Shown: positions 33,432 through 41,201 of the stretch, piece after piece | Numbering within the stretch: the stretch's first letter is position 1 | Layout of the letters: each line of letters begins with the position of its first letter | NCBI RefSeq assembly: GCF_029846275.1 | Contig: NZ_JARVWS010000003.1 | Coordinates: 682,001-746,000, forward strand | Source of the DNA: Nocardioides sp. CER19 | Lineage (GTDB): Bacteria; Actinomycetota; Actinomycetes; Propionibacteriales; Nocardioidaceae | DNA: 64,000 bases | Direction of reading: 5' to 3' | The notes under the pieces: generated by a model | What the model was told of the DNA's origin: nothing | Databases searched by the model: none | The model's input: only the letters and a program-made list of their open reading frames with translations | Translations under genes and position numbers: made by a program

Positions 33432-35066
33432 TCAGACGCGCACCCAGGCGGCGGCGTCGCTCGGCAGCGTGCCGGCCTCCGCGGCCGGGTCGGAGCCCAG
33501 CAGCAGCTCGCCGGGCACGGCGACGGGGGCGCCGGAGGTGTTGAGCCAGACCTGGACGTCGCCGCGGGCGAACGCGAGCGTGCCCTCGGGCGACGGGACC
33601 CACTCGAAGCCCTCGCCGACCAGCCACTTCGACCGCAGCTCGAGCGCGCGGCGGTAGAGCGACAGCGTCGAGTCGGGGTCGGCCTCCTGCGCCTCGGCCG
33701 TGTAGGGCGCCCACGAGTCCGGCAGCGGGAGCCAGGGCTCCGGCGCGCCCTCCGGGCTGAAGCCGAAGGGGGCCGTCTCGCCCGACCACGGGAGCGGCAC
33801 CCGGCAGCCGTCGCGGCCGATCTGCGCGCCGCCGCTCTGCGCGATGGCGGGGTCCTGGCGCACCTCGGCGGGCAGGTCCTCGACCTCGGGCAGGCCGAGC
33901 TCCTCGCCCTGGTAGACGTACGCCGTCCCGGGCAGGCCCAGCGTCAGCAGCGCCGCCGCCCGGGCACGCCGCAGGCCGAGCGCCAGGTCGGGGGCGCCCT
34001 CGTGCCAGCGGCTCTGCTCCCAGATGGAGGAGACGGCGTGCTCCGGCTGCGACCGCGCGTAGCGGGTCGCGTGCCGGACGACGTCGTGGTTGGACAGCAC
34101 CCAGGTCGCGGGCGCGCCCACGGCGTCGGCCGCGGCACGGGCGTCGTCGATCGTCTGCTTCATCACCGACGCGACGAACGGCGCCTGCAGGAAGTCGAAC
34201 TGGAACGCGGTGTGCAGCTCGTCGGGACGCAGGTAGCGGGCCAGCCGCTCGTTGCTCTCGACCCATGCCTCGGCGACGAACACCCGGTCGGCGTACTCGT
34301 CGGCGACGCGACGCCAGCCGCGATAGATCTCGTGGACGCCGTCCTGGTCCCAGCCGGGGTGGTCGTTGCGGTCCTTGCGCCCGGTGCGCGGACCAGCGTC
34401 CGGGAGCTCGGGGTGCTTGGCGAGCCCGTGCGCGACGTCGATCCGGAAGCCGTCGACGCCCTTGTCGAACCAGAAGCGCAGCACGTCCTCGAACTCGGCG
34501 ACGACCTCCGGGTTGGACCAGTCGAGGTCGGGCTGCGCGGGGGCGAACAGGTGCAGGTACCAGTCCCCCGGCGTGCCGTCCGGCGCCGTCGAGCGGGTCC
34601 AGGCGGGTCCGCCGAAGATGCTCTCCCAGTCGTTGGGCGGCAGCTCGCCGTCGACGCCCTTGCCGGGGCGGAAGAGGTAGCGCGCCCGCGCCTGCGCGTC
34701 GCCGGCGAGCGCGGCCTCGAACCACGGGTGCTCCCACGACGTGTGGTTCGGGACGATGTCGAGGACGACCTTGATGCCGAGGTCGTGCGCCTCGGCGATG
34801 AGCAGCTCGGCCTCGTCGGTGGTGCCGTACGCCGGCTCGATGGCGCGGTAGTCCGAGACGTCGTAGCCCGCGTCGATCTGCGGCGACGGGTACCACGGGT
34901 TGATCCAGATCGCGTCGATCCCCAGCTGGTGCAGGTAGGGCAGGCGGGCGCGCAGCCCGGCGATGTCGCCGAGGCCGTCGCCGTTCCCGTCCGCGAACGA
35001 ACGGATGTAGACCTGGTAGACGACCGCGGTCCGCCACCACTCGGCGGTGGCTGTCTCGTGCTGCAT
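33432..35066 (-). CDS. alpha-glucosidase / oligo-1,6-glucosidase, GH13
   Basis: This 544-residue enzyme has the GH13 signature regions: DIVPNHTS (region I), DGFRIDVAHGL (II, nucleophile Asp), VFVAEAW (III, acid/base Glu) and LSNHDVVR (IV). GLPGTAYVYQGEELGLPE near residue 390 is typical of cytoplasmic alpha-glucosidases that hydrolyse maltose or isomaltose-type oligosaccharides. There is no signal peptide. GGAGGAG before the ATG at 35066 fixes the start against an in-frame codon at 35081. A perfect LacI palindrome lies just upstream, with the LacI gene divergent. Confidence 0.9.
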   Translation of the reverse strand: MQHETATAEWWRTAVVYQVYIRSFADGNGDGLGDIAGLRARLPYLHQLGIDAIWINPWYPSPQIDAGYDVSDYRAIEPAYGTTDEAELLIAEAHDLGIKVVLDIVPNHTSWEHPWFEAALAGDAQARARYLFRPGKGVDGELPPNDWESIFGGPAWTRSTAPDGTPGDWYLHLFAPAQPDLDWSNPEVVAEFEDVLRFWFDKGVDGFRIDVAHGLAKHPELPDAGPRTGRKDRNDHPGWDQDGVHEIYRGWRRVADEYADRVFVAEAWVESNERLARYLRPDELHTAFQFDFLQAPFVASVMKQTIDDARAAADAVGAPATWVLSNHDVVRHATRYARSQPEHAVSSIWEQSRWHEGAPDLALGLRRARAAALLTLGLPGTAYVYQGEELGLPEVEDLPAEVRQDPAIAQSGGAQIGRDGCRVPLPWSGETAPFGFSPEGAPEPWLPLPDSWAPYTAEAQEADPDSTLSLYRRALELRSKWLVGEGFEWVPSPEGTLAFARGDVQVWLNTSGAPVAVPGELLLGSDPAAEAGTLPSDAAAWVRV

Positions 35067-35081
35067 GCTCTCCTCCATCAA

Positions 35082-35167
35082 CGCAAACGTTTGCGCTGCG
35101 ATTGTAGCCAGGCTCGGCTCGGGCCACGCCGGGGCGCCCCGATCCGGCCGTCCTCAACCGTTTGCGC
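35082..35167. promoter_or_regulatory. LacI operators between GH13 and its repressor
   Basis: CGCAAACGTTTGCG (35082-35095) is a perfect 14-bp palindrome 16 bases upstream of the GH13 start. A degenerate copy, TCAACCGTTTGCGC (35154-35167), keeps the GTTTGCGC half and lies 14 bases upstream of the LacI gene's -10-like box. The divergent repressor probably controls both genes. Confidence 0.7.
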
Positions 35168-35192
35168 CGCCAGGCCTGAGTACGATGCCGCC

Positions 35193-36230
35193 GTGTCCGG
35201 CTCCGCGCACCTCAACATGGCCGACGTCGCCCGCGAGGCCGGCGTCTCGGTCGCCACGGTCTCCCGCGCCCTGCGCGGGCTGCCCGGCGTCTCGGAGCCC
35301 ACCCGCGAGCGGATCCAGGCCCTGGCCCGGTCGATGTCCTACGTCGTCTCCCCCGAGGCCTCGCACCTGTCCCGCGGGTCGACCGGACGGGTCGCGATCG
35401 TCGTGCCGACGCTCGACAGCTGGTTCTTCGCCACGATGCTCGCCGGCGCCCAGGCGGAGCTGCAGGAGGCCGGTGCGGACGTGCTCGTCTACCAGGTCGA
35501 CGGCGCCGCCGCCCGCGACACCTTCTTCGACCACCTCCCCGCACGCCGCAAGGCCGACGCGATGATCGCGATGACGCTCCCCCTCACCGAGGCCCAGTCC
35601 GCGCGGCTCGCCGACCTCGGCATGGGTGTCGTCCTCACCGGCGCGCGCATTCACGACTACCCGCGCGTGCTCATCGATGACGTCGAGGTCGCGCTGCAGG
35701 CGGTCCGGCACCTGGTCGCCCTCGGCCACAGCCGGATCGCGATGGTGCGCAGCACCGACCCCGCCACCGAGACGTCCTTCGCCGACGCCGACCGGACGAC
35801 CGGCTACCACCGTGCCCTCGCCGAGGCCGGCCTGGAGCCACGGCCCGACTACCTGCTCACCGTTCCCCACACGCTGGCCGGCGGCGTGGAGGCGGCGGAG
35901 CGGCTGCTCAGTCTGCACGAGCCGCCGACCGCGGTGTTCGCCTACTCCGACGAGCTGGCCCTGGCCATCGTGCAGACGCTGCGCCGCGCCCACCTGCGCG
36001 TCCCGGAGGACGTGTCGGTGGTCGGGGTCGACGGCCACCCGCTGGCCGAGCTCCTCGACATGACGACCGTCGAGCAGCCCGTCGAGCAGCAGGGCCGGCT
36101 CGCGGGACGGCTGGCGCTCCGGCTCTTGTCCGACGGGGACCCGCCGACACAGGAGCTCCGCCTGCCGACGCGGCTCCGCGTGCGCGGGACGACCGGTCCG
36201 CCGAGCGCTCCGGAGGCCGACCCGTCTTGA
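35193..36230 (+). CDS. LacI-family transcriptional repressor, MalR-like
   Basis: This 345-residue protein has a LacI helix-turn-helix at about residues 9-60 (NMADVAREAGVSVATVSRAL) followed by a sugar-binding core (DVLVYQVDGAAARDTFFDHL, PTAVFAYSDELALAI). TACGAT (35181-35186) ends exactly six bases before the GTG at 35193, so the transcript is probably leaderless; an ATG at 35217 is an alternative start. The position opposite a GH13 alpha-glucosidase suggests a maltose or alpha-glucoside inducer, as for MalR, but this is inferred from context. Confidence 0.9.
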   Translation: MSGSAHLNMADVAREAGVSVATVSRALRGLPGVSEPTRERIQALARSMSYVVSPEASHLSRGSTGRVAIVVPTLDSWFFATMLAGAQAELQEAGADVLVYQVDGAAARDTFFDHLPARRKADAMIAMTLPLTEAQSARLADLGMGVVLTGARIHDYPRVLIDDVEVALQAVRHLVALGHSRIAMVRSTDPATETSFADADRTTGYHRALAEAGLEPRPDYLLTVPHTLAGGVEAAERLLSLHEPPTAVFAYSDELALAIVQTLRRAHLRVPEDVSVVGVDGHPLAELLDMTTVEQPVEQQGRLAGRLALRLLSDGDPPTQELRLPTRLRVRGTTGPPSAPEADPS

Positions 36231-36237
36231 CCCGAGA

Positions 36238-36253
36238 TCGAACACGTGTTCGA
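36238..36253 (+). promoter_or_regulatory. LexA SOS box
   Basis: TCGAACACGTGTTCGA is a perfect 16-bp palindrome. It fits the mycobacterial/actinobacterial LexA consensus TCGAAC-RNRY-GTTCGA at every position. It ends eight bases before the GTG of the 74-residue ORF and begins seven bases after the upstream LacI stop. Confidence 0.75.
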
Positions 36254-36261
36254 CTTGGGGT

Positions 36262-36486
36262 GTGACGACGACACCTGGCGAGGCGCGCTACCTGTCCGGC
36301 TACGAGGCCGGTCGTGCGCTGTGCCTCCGCACCGGGTCGTCGGACGCCGGGCACGGCTGGCTCCTCGACCACCCGCGCGCGGACGACGCCTACGTCGCGG
36401 GCTTCGAGTGGGCGCTGTGGGACTACGAGGACGCCAACGGCATCCGCCCCCGAGGCCACGAGACCGCCCACCGGACCGTCGGCTGA
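36262..36486 (+). CDS. 74-residue hypothetical protein under a LexA box
   Basis: This is a small acidic soluble protein that I do not recognise, rich in Gly, Tyr, Trp and His. Its pattern of short motifs (YLSGYEAGRALCL, DAYVAGFEWALWDYED) looks like two similar helical units with a Y-G-E repeat. The GTG start lies eight bases after a perfect SOS box, so induction by DNA damage is predicted. The gene ends three bases before the convergent membrane-protein gene. Confidence 0.6.
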   Translation: MTTTPGEARYLSGYEAGRALCLRTGSSDAGHGWLLDHPRADDAYVAGFEWALWDYEDANGIRPRGHETAHRTVG

Positions 36487-36489
36487 GGG

Positions 36490-36906
36490 TCAGACGCTCA
36501 GGCGCAGGCCGGCCGCCTCGAGCTCCTGCTCCACGTGCAGCCGCTCGCTGTCCCGCTCCAGCCCGCCGGGCGCACCGCTCAGGGTGTCGGGGACACCGAG
36601 CGCCCGGCACGCGTCGATCAGCAGGTCGTCGTACGCGCCGGTGAGCGCGACTCGCCGCGCCATGGGCGTGCCCGAGGAGACGCTCGCCAGCTCGGCACGG
36701 ACCCGCCGTGCGTTGCGGGCGATCCGCTCGATCGGCAGGCCCTGCGGCGACTCGGGGCGCGGGACGAGGCGACGCCCGAGGCGGGCCAGGCCGCGACCGA
36801 CCTCGACCAGGTGGAGCACGCCACCGAGGACCGCGCTCACGACGAGCGTGATCAGCGCAACCACGAGCAGCCCGCGCATCGGGCCGTCGGGGAGCCCGAA
36901 CCCCAT
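36490..36906 (-). CDS. hypothetical single-pass membrane protein
   Basis: This 138-residue protein has one N-terminal membrane span (about residues 11-33, LLVVALITLVVSAVLGGVLHLV) followed by a basic, helical cytoplasmic region (ARLGRRLVPRPES, ERIARNARRVRAELAS). I do not recognise the family. TACCGT (36913-36918) ends six bases before the ATG, which supports this start and a leaderless mRNA. It is divergent from the M50-like protease gene. Confidence 0.65.
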   Translation of the reverse strand: MGFGLPDGPMRGLLVVALITLVVSAVLGGVLHLVEVGRGLARLGRRLVPRPESPQGLPIERIARNARRVRAELASVSSGTPMARRVALTGAYDDLLIDACRALGVPDTLSGAPGGLERDSERLHVEQELEAAGLRLSV

Positions 36907-37013
36907 CCTTGGACGGTAGACCTGACGCAGACCCGGGACAAGCGCGCTTCGCGACCCCGTTTTCGGGGAACTTCCCAGACATGGATCATGGGCCGGCTCG
37001 GGAGGCGGCCACG

Positions 37014-37568
37014 GTGGACGTCATGCGGTTTCGGGTCGAGGTCAGGCGGTCGTGGCTGGGCCTCATGGCGGCGTACGCCGTCGCAGGCATCCTCACCGCG
37101 ACGGCGGGCGGTCACGTCGTCGTCGCCGGTCGCGACGGGATCATCGCCACCGCGGCCGCCTTCACCGTGCTGGCGGTGACCGCGGCGTTGTTCCACGAGC
37201 TCGGGCACGCCCTCGTCGGCGTGGCGTTCGGCCGCCGGCCCGTCGGGCTCGTCCTGAAGGCGGGTGCGGCGGTCCGGATCGAGGAGGCGCCGCCCGGCTC
37301 CCGGGCCGCCACCGCTCCGGCCGAGAGCCTGGTGGCCCTGAGCGGACCGCTCGCGAGCGGGCTGATCGGACTGGCCTACCTCGGGGTCAGCACCAGCTCG
37401 GCCTCGCCGTTCGCCTGGGCCGGCCTGCTCGCGCTCTTCGACGGGCTGGCCAACCTGCTCCCGATCGCCGCCAGCAGCGACGGGTCCCGGATCCTCCACG
37501 CCCTGCGCCACCAGGCGTGGCGGCGTGGCCGGCCGCTGGACGCTGCCGACCCGCCGGTGTCGGCCTAG
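37014..37568 (+). CDS. M50-type intramembrane metalloprotease
   Basis: This roughly 184-residue membrane protein has the zinc motif HELGH in ALFHELGHALVG inside a hydrophobic segment, and a second M50-like motif NLLPIAASSDGSRI that supplies the third ligand. About five membrane spans are seen, so it is a minimal site-2-protease-like enzyme without a PDZ domain. The substrate is unknown. Longer in-frame starts exist at 36909 and 36981, but GGAGG eight bases before the GTG at 37014 favours this one. Confidence 0.8.
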   Translation: MDVMRFRVEVRRSWLGLMAAYAVAGILTATAGGHVVVAGRDGIIATAAAFTVLAVTAALFHELGHALVGVAFGRRPVGLVLKAGAAVRIEEAPPGSRAATAPAESLVALSGPLASGLIGLAYLGVSTSSASPFAWAGLLALFDGLANLLPIAASSDGSRILHALRHQAWRRGRPLDAADPPVSA

Positions 37569-37598
37569 CCAGGGCGCCGCGGCCGGGCACGTCGAGCG

Positions 37599-39809
37599 TC
37601 ATCCGGCGTACCGCCCAGCGACCACCGCCTGCTCGTCCACCGGCCGACCGGTCTGGATCGTCCACGCCAGCCGGATCAGCGCGGCGTGCGACCACACCAG
37701 CGGGGTGGCGGCCCTCGTCCCCTCGCCCGCGCGGCAGCAGGGGCGTCCGGTCGGCGGCCGACCGTCCCACACCTGCTCGGAGATCATGTCGCCCGCGTTG
37801 GCCGCCGCGGCGACCGTGGCCAGGTAGGCCGCACCCGATCGGCCGGCCGCGACCTCGTACTCCCCGCGCTCGGCCGTCAGGATCGGCCAGCCGCGACCCA
37901 GCGTCGTGAAGGTCCCGGAGTCGGTGATCGTCCACTCGCCGCCGGTCCGGGTCTCGCCGTAGCCGTCGAAGCTGAACCGGTGCCAGAACGGCCCGTTGGG
38001 CGTCACGACCTTGAGCTGCCGGTCCACCACCGCCAGGGACGATGCGAGGACCGGGTCGTCGGCCGGGAGGACGCCCATCAGCGGCAGCGCGAGGAAGCTC
38101 GGGTCGACGACCCGACGCTGGTCGATCGAGGTCGGGCCGCCGTCCCCCATCTGGTAGGGCGACGCCGTGTCGGGCTCGCCGTTCTTGGTCAGCCGCAGGA
38201 AGTACGGCGACGCCGAGAGCGGCCCGTTGGTGGTGACGGTCCACGCCTTCACGTTCGCCGCCCACCGGTCGGCGGTCTGCAGCCACTGGTCCGCCAGCTC
38301 CGGGTGCCCGTTGCGCCGAGCGATGTCGGCGGCGGTCACGAGGCCCGCGACCTCGGCCGCGATGGAGTTCGGCGAGTAGCCGGACTGGTTCTCCCACCGC
38401 TCCTGGGGTGTGAACGGGGCCGCCCGGCCCGTGTCCGGGTCGCGGTAGGAGACGAGGAACTCGGCGGCCTTCCGGACTCCGGGCCAGGTGCGCGCGCCGG
38501 TCCGGCCGACCAGGTGCGCCAGCACGATCGGCAGCGCCACCTCGTCGAGCTGGAGCGAGCCCCAGACCGGCGTCCCGCTCACGTCGGAGTTCTGCGGGAA
38601 GGAGCCGTCCGGCTTCTGCTGCACGCCGAACAGCCAGTCGACGACGCGCCGGGCGGCGGCCCGGTCCCCCATCGCCCACAGCGCGGTGCCGAACTCGTAG
38701 GAGTCGCGCGCCCACACCAGGTGGTAGGCGCCTGAGGGCGACGACAGGTCGGGCACCTCGTCGCCCCACACCCACGGCGCCGTCGGTGAGGCCACGATCG
38801 CGCCGCGGTGGTGCTTGTCCTCCGCGGCCGCGAGGACGAGGGCGGAGGCGAGGTACTGCCGCGAGACGGCCGCAGCACTGGCCGGCACCCGCAGCGTCCG
38901 CAGGTAGCCGTGCCAGCCGGCGTCGTAGCCCGAGGAGGCCCGACCCCAGCCCGAGCGCAACGTCCCACGCGCCGCCCGCTGCGCGACCGCGCCCGTGCGG
39001 CCGAACCCGAGAGCGAGGGTCGCGGCCTGACGGCGGCGGCCGTCGAGCCGACCGATCCGCGCCGCCTGCACCACGTTGCCCGGTCCCGCCGAGCGGTAGT
39101 GCCGGGTCAGGCCGTGGCGCCGGCTCAGGTCGCGCCACGGATCGCTGGTGCGACCGGCGTACCCGTTGGTGAGCGAGGCGAGCGCCGGTCGCGACCGCAG
39201 GGCGCTCGCGACCGACGCGTCCGAGGCGACCAGGGTGCGGCCGGCACTGCGGGCGGTGTCGTCCATGCCGTTGTTGGCCAGCGCCGGGTCGTAGAGCACG
39301 TAGGCGCGGTACCGTCCGCCGTCGAGCGACCGCAGCCGGATGCGAAGGACGACGGTGGCGCGCCGGGGGTCGGTGACGACCTCCTCGGTGAGCCGGTAGC
39401 GGCCCGCACGGCCGCTGACCTGGACGTAGCGCAGGCTGCGCGGGTCCGGGCGGGTCACGGTCGCCGTCCTCCGCGACTGGCGGTCGGTGAACGTGGACCC
39501 GTCGGTGACGACCAGCTCGAGACTGCGCACGCTGGGCGTCGAGAGGTCGGGGTAGAACACCTCGCTCACCCGTCCTCGCTGGAGCGTGAACCACACGTTG
39601 CTCCCTCGCGTCCGGGACGTGCCGAAGCCGCCCTTGTCGGCCTCGGTCCACGTGCTCTTCGCGCCGGGGGCGCCTGGTGCGGCGCGCTGGCCGAGCGCCA
39701 CCGCCTGGGCGGGCGCTCCCGTCGCCGTCATGGCCAGGGCCGAGCCGAGTACGGCGGCCAAGGCGGTGCGGATCGCGTACCGGGTCTTCTGCGGTGCTCG
39801 TGTGGTCAT
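37599..39809 (-). CDS. secreted GH15 glucoamylase / glucodextranase-like enzyme
   Basis: This 736-residue protein has an N-terminal signal peptide (TALAAVLGSALAMTATGAPAQA), a beta-sandwich domain (STWTEADKGGFGTSRTRGSN is the typical opening of bacterial GH15 enzymes) and an (alpha/alpha)6 barrel. Visible catalytic-domain motifs are HLVWARDSYEFGTAL, PVWGSLQLDEVALP, a general-acid region RWENQSGYSPNSIAAE and a base region MISEQVWDG. It should release glucose from alpha-1,4/1,6-glucans outside the cell and could feed the GH13 enzyme nearby. GGGAGG six bases before the ATG sets the start. A CRP-like site lies 30 bases upstream. Confidence 0.88.
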   Translation of the reverse strand: MTTRAPQKTRYAIRTALAAVLGSALAMTATGAPAQAVALGQRAAPGAPGAKSTWTEADKGGFGTSRTRGSNVWFTLQRGRVSEVFYPDLSTPSVRSLELVVTDGSTFTDRQSRRTATVTRPDPRSLRYVQVSGRAGRYRLTEEVVTDPRRATVVLRIRLRSLDGGRYRAYVLYDPALANNGMDDTARSAGRTLVASDASVASALRSRPALASLTNGYAGRTSDPWRDLSRRHGLTRHYRSAGPGNVVQAARIGRLDGRRRQAATLALGFGRTGAVAQRAARGTLRSGWGRASSGYDAGWHGYLRTLRVPASAAAVSRQYLASALVLAAAEDKHHRGAIVASPTAPWVWGDEVPDLSSPSGAYHLVWARDSYEFGTALWAMGDRAAARRVVDWLFGVQQKPDGSFPQNSDVSGTPVWGSLQLDEVALPIVLAHLVGRTGARTWPGVRKAAEFLVSYRDPDTGRAAPFTPQERWENQSGYSPNSIAAEVAGLVTAADIARRNGHPELADQWLQTADRWAANVKAWTVTTNGPLSASPYFLRLTKNGEPDTASPYQMGDGGPTSIDQRRVVDPSFLALPLMGVLPADDPVLASSLAVVDRQLKVVTPNGPFWHRFSFDGYGETRTGGEWTITDSGTFTTLGRGWPILTAERGEYEVAAGRSGAAYLATVAAAANAGDMISEQVWDGRPPTGRPCCRAGEGTRAATPLVWSHAALIRLAWTIQTGRPVDEQAVVAGRYAG

Positions 39810-39838
39810 CGTGCGCCTCCCGCCTTCTCCGGTGGCCC

Positions 39839-39854
39839 GGTGACGCAGGTCACA
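39839..39854. promoter_or_regulatory. CRP/GlxR-like site
   Basis: GGTGACGCAGGTCACA matches TGTGA-N6-TCACA in nine of ten consensus positions. It lies in the 65-base divergent region between the glucoamylase and the DUF5995 gene and could control either. The second such site in the window precedes the GH3 gene. Confidence 0.5.
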
Positions 39855-39874
39855 AACTCCGCTTCAATGACGCC

Positions 39875-40630
39875 ATGGCCGATCGCACCGGCCCGCTGGC
39901 AGGCCTGCTCACCCGGATGTACGCCGACCTCGAGGATCTGACCGCGCGCGGCGACGCCCGCCGGTTCTTCCACGCGACCTACCTGCGCACCACCGAGGCG
40001 GTCGGTGCGGAGATCGAGCACGGCGGGTTCGCGGACGCCGACTGGGTGGCCCGCTGGGACGTCGCGTTCGCCGAGCTCTACCTCGACGCCCTGGACGCCG
40101 AGCGGGACGGGCGACCCGTGGCCGGACCGTGGCAGGTCGCCTTCGGCACGGCCGACCGGCGGCCGGACGCGGCTCCGCTGCACCACGTCCTGCTGGGGTT
40201 GAACGCCCACATCAACTACGACCTCCCGCAGGCCCTCCTCGCGGTGATCAGCCCGGAGGACTTCGACGACCGGCGCACTCTCATGTCACGGCAGGCCGAC
40301 CACCGTCACATCGACACCGTCCTGCAAGGACGGGTCGGCGCCGAGAGCACCGAGCTCGACGCGATCTCCCGGGTGACGCTGCTCGACCGGCTCCTGCAGC
40401 CTGCGAACCGGGCCGCCAGCCGGCGCTTCCTCACCGAGGCCAGGGAGAAGGTCTGGCGCAACGCGGCGGTGCTCGACCGGGACCGCCGGCGCGGCGACGA
40501 CGCGCTGGCGGCCGGCACCGCCGCGCTGGAGACGCTCTGCGCCGAGCGGGTGCGCGACCTGAGCCGCGGCGGGTTCGTCCTGCTGCGGCTGGCACGTCAC
40601 GGGTTCGGCGTACTGCTGCCGGGGGCGTGA
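39875..40630 (+). CDS. DUF5995 family protein
   Basis: This 251-residue helical protein resembles the DUF5995 family, with GGFADADWVARWDVAFAELYLDA near 50-70, HHVLLGLNAHINYDLPQAL near 105 and HRHIDTVL. Its paired Asp/His/Asn positions suggest a metal or haem site of unknown function. The ATG lies six bases after TTCAAT. The 3' end overlaps the convergent crtR gene by 34 bases. Confidence 0.75.
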   Translation: MADRTGPLAGLLTRMYADLEDLTARGDARRFFHATYLRTTEAVGAEIEHGGFADADWVARWDVAFAELYLDALDAERDGRPVAGPWQVAFGTADRRPDAAPLHHVLLGLNAHINYDLPQALLAVISPEDFDDRRTLMSRQADHRHIDTVLQGRVGAESTELDAISRVTLLDRLLQPANRAASRRFLTEAREKVWRNAAVLDRDRRRGDDALAAGTAALETLCAERVRDLSRGGFVLLRLARHGFGVLLPGA

Positions 40631-41139
40631 GCCTCGGGCACCGCCCGGGCCTGCTGCCCGGACGCGTGCCGGCGCATCACGTCGGTGAGGTCCGCGAAGA
40701 ACGTCAGCAGTGCGGGCCGGGCGTCGGCCGGCACGGCGGCCGCGACCGCGCGCATCTCCTCGTGCATGTCGGCGAGGAGGTCGTGCGCCTCGTTCCTGGC
40801 GTGGTCGGTCACGACGAGGACCTTCGAGCGCCCGTCGGTCGGGTGCGGGCGTCGCTCGACGTGGCCCGCCTCGACCAGCCGGTCGAGGACCGTCGTGGTC
40901 GCCGCCGTCGTCAGACCGAGGTGGCGCGCCACGTCGCGGGGCGTCACCGGCTCGCCCCGGCTGCAGGCCGTCATCACGAACCGGGTCGCGCGCAGGTCGC
41001 TCACGCCCAGGTCCATGCGCCGTCCCGTCGCCCGGCGCGCCGCCTCGTCGGAAGCGACGAAGTCGCGCAGCGCGCGCAGGAGCTCGCGCTCGGCCGGCCC
41101 GTAGGCAGTCATCTCGGGGGTGGATGCCGGTTGGTCCAT
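40597..41139 (-). CDS. crtR: MarR-family regulator of the carotenoid operon (CrtR-like)
   Basis: This 180-residue protein has a winged helix-turn-helix at about residues 60-115 (TPRDVARHLGLTTAATTTVL, RRPHPTDGRSKVLVVT). It is divergent from crtE with a palindrome between them. In Corynebacterium, a MarR protein (CrtR) in the same place represses the crt operon and is relieved by geranylgeranyl diphosphate. Assigning that role here rests on family and position. The 3' end overlaps the DUF5995 gene. Confidence 0.8.
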   Translation of the reverse strand: MDQPASTPEMTAYGPAERELLRALRDFVASDEAARRATGRRMDLGVSDLRATRFVMTACSRGEPVTPRDVARHLGLTTAATTTVLDRLVEAGHVERRPHPTDGRSKVLVVTDHARNEAHDLLADMHEEMRAVAAAVPADARPALLTFFADLTDVMRRHASGQQARAVPEAHAPGSSTPNP

Positions 41140-41163
41140 GGGGGTACTGTCCCATCAACGATT

Positions 41164-41178
41164 GCTAGATTTTCTAGC
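41164..41178. promoter_or_regulatory. crt operator
   Basis: GCTAGA-TTT-TCTAGC is a perfect 6-base-arm inverted repeat, set in an unusually AT-rich stretch 24 bases before the crtE ATG and 25 bases from the crtR start. It overlaps the expected core promoter region of the operon. Confidence 0.65.
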
Positions 41179-41201
41179 GAACTCTACTTCGGCGGAGCGA
41201 G

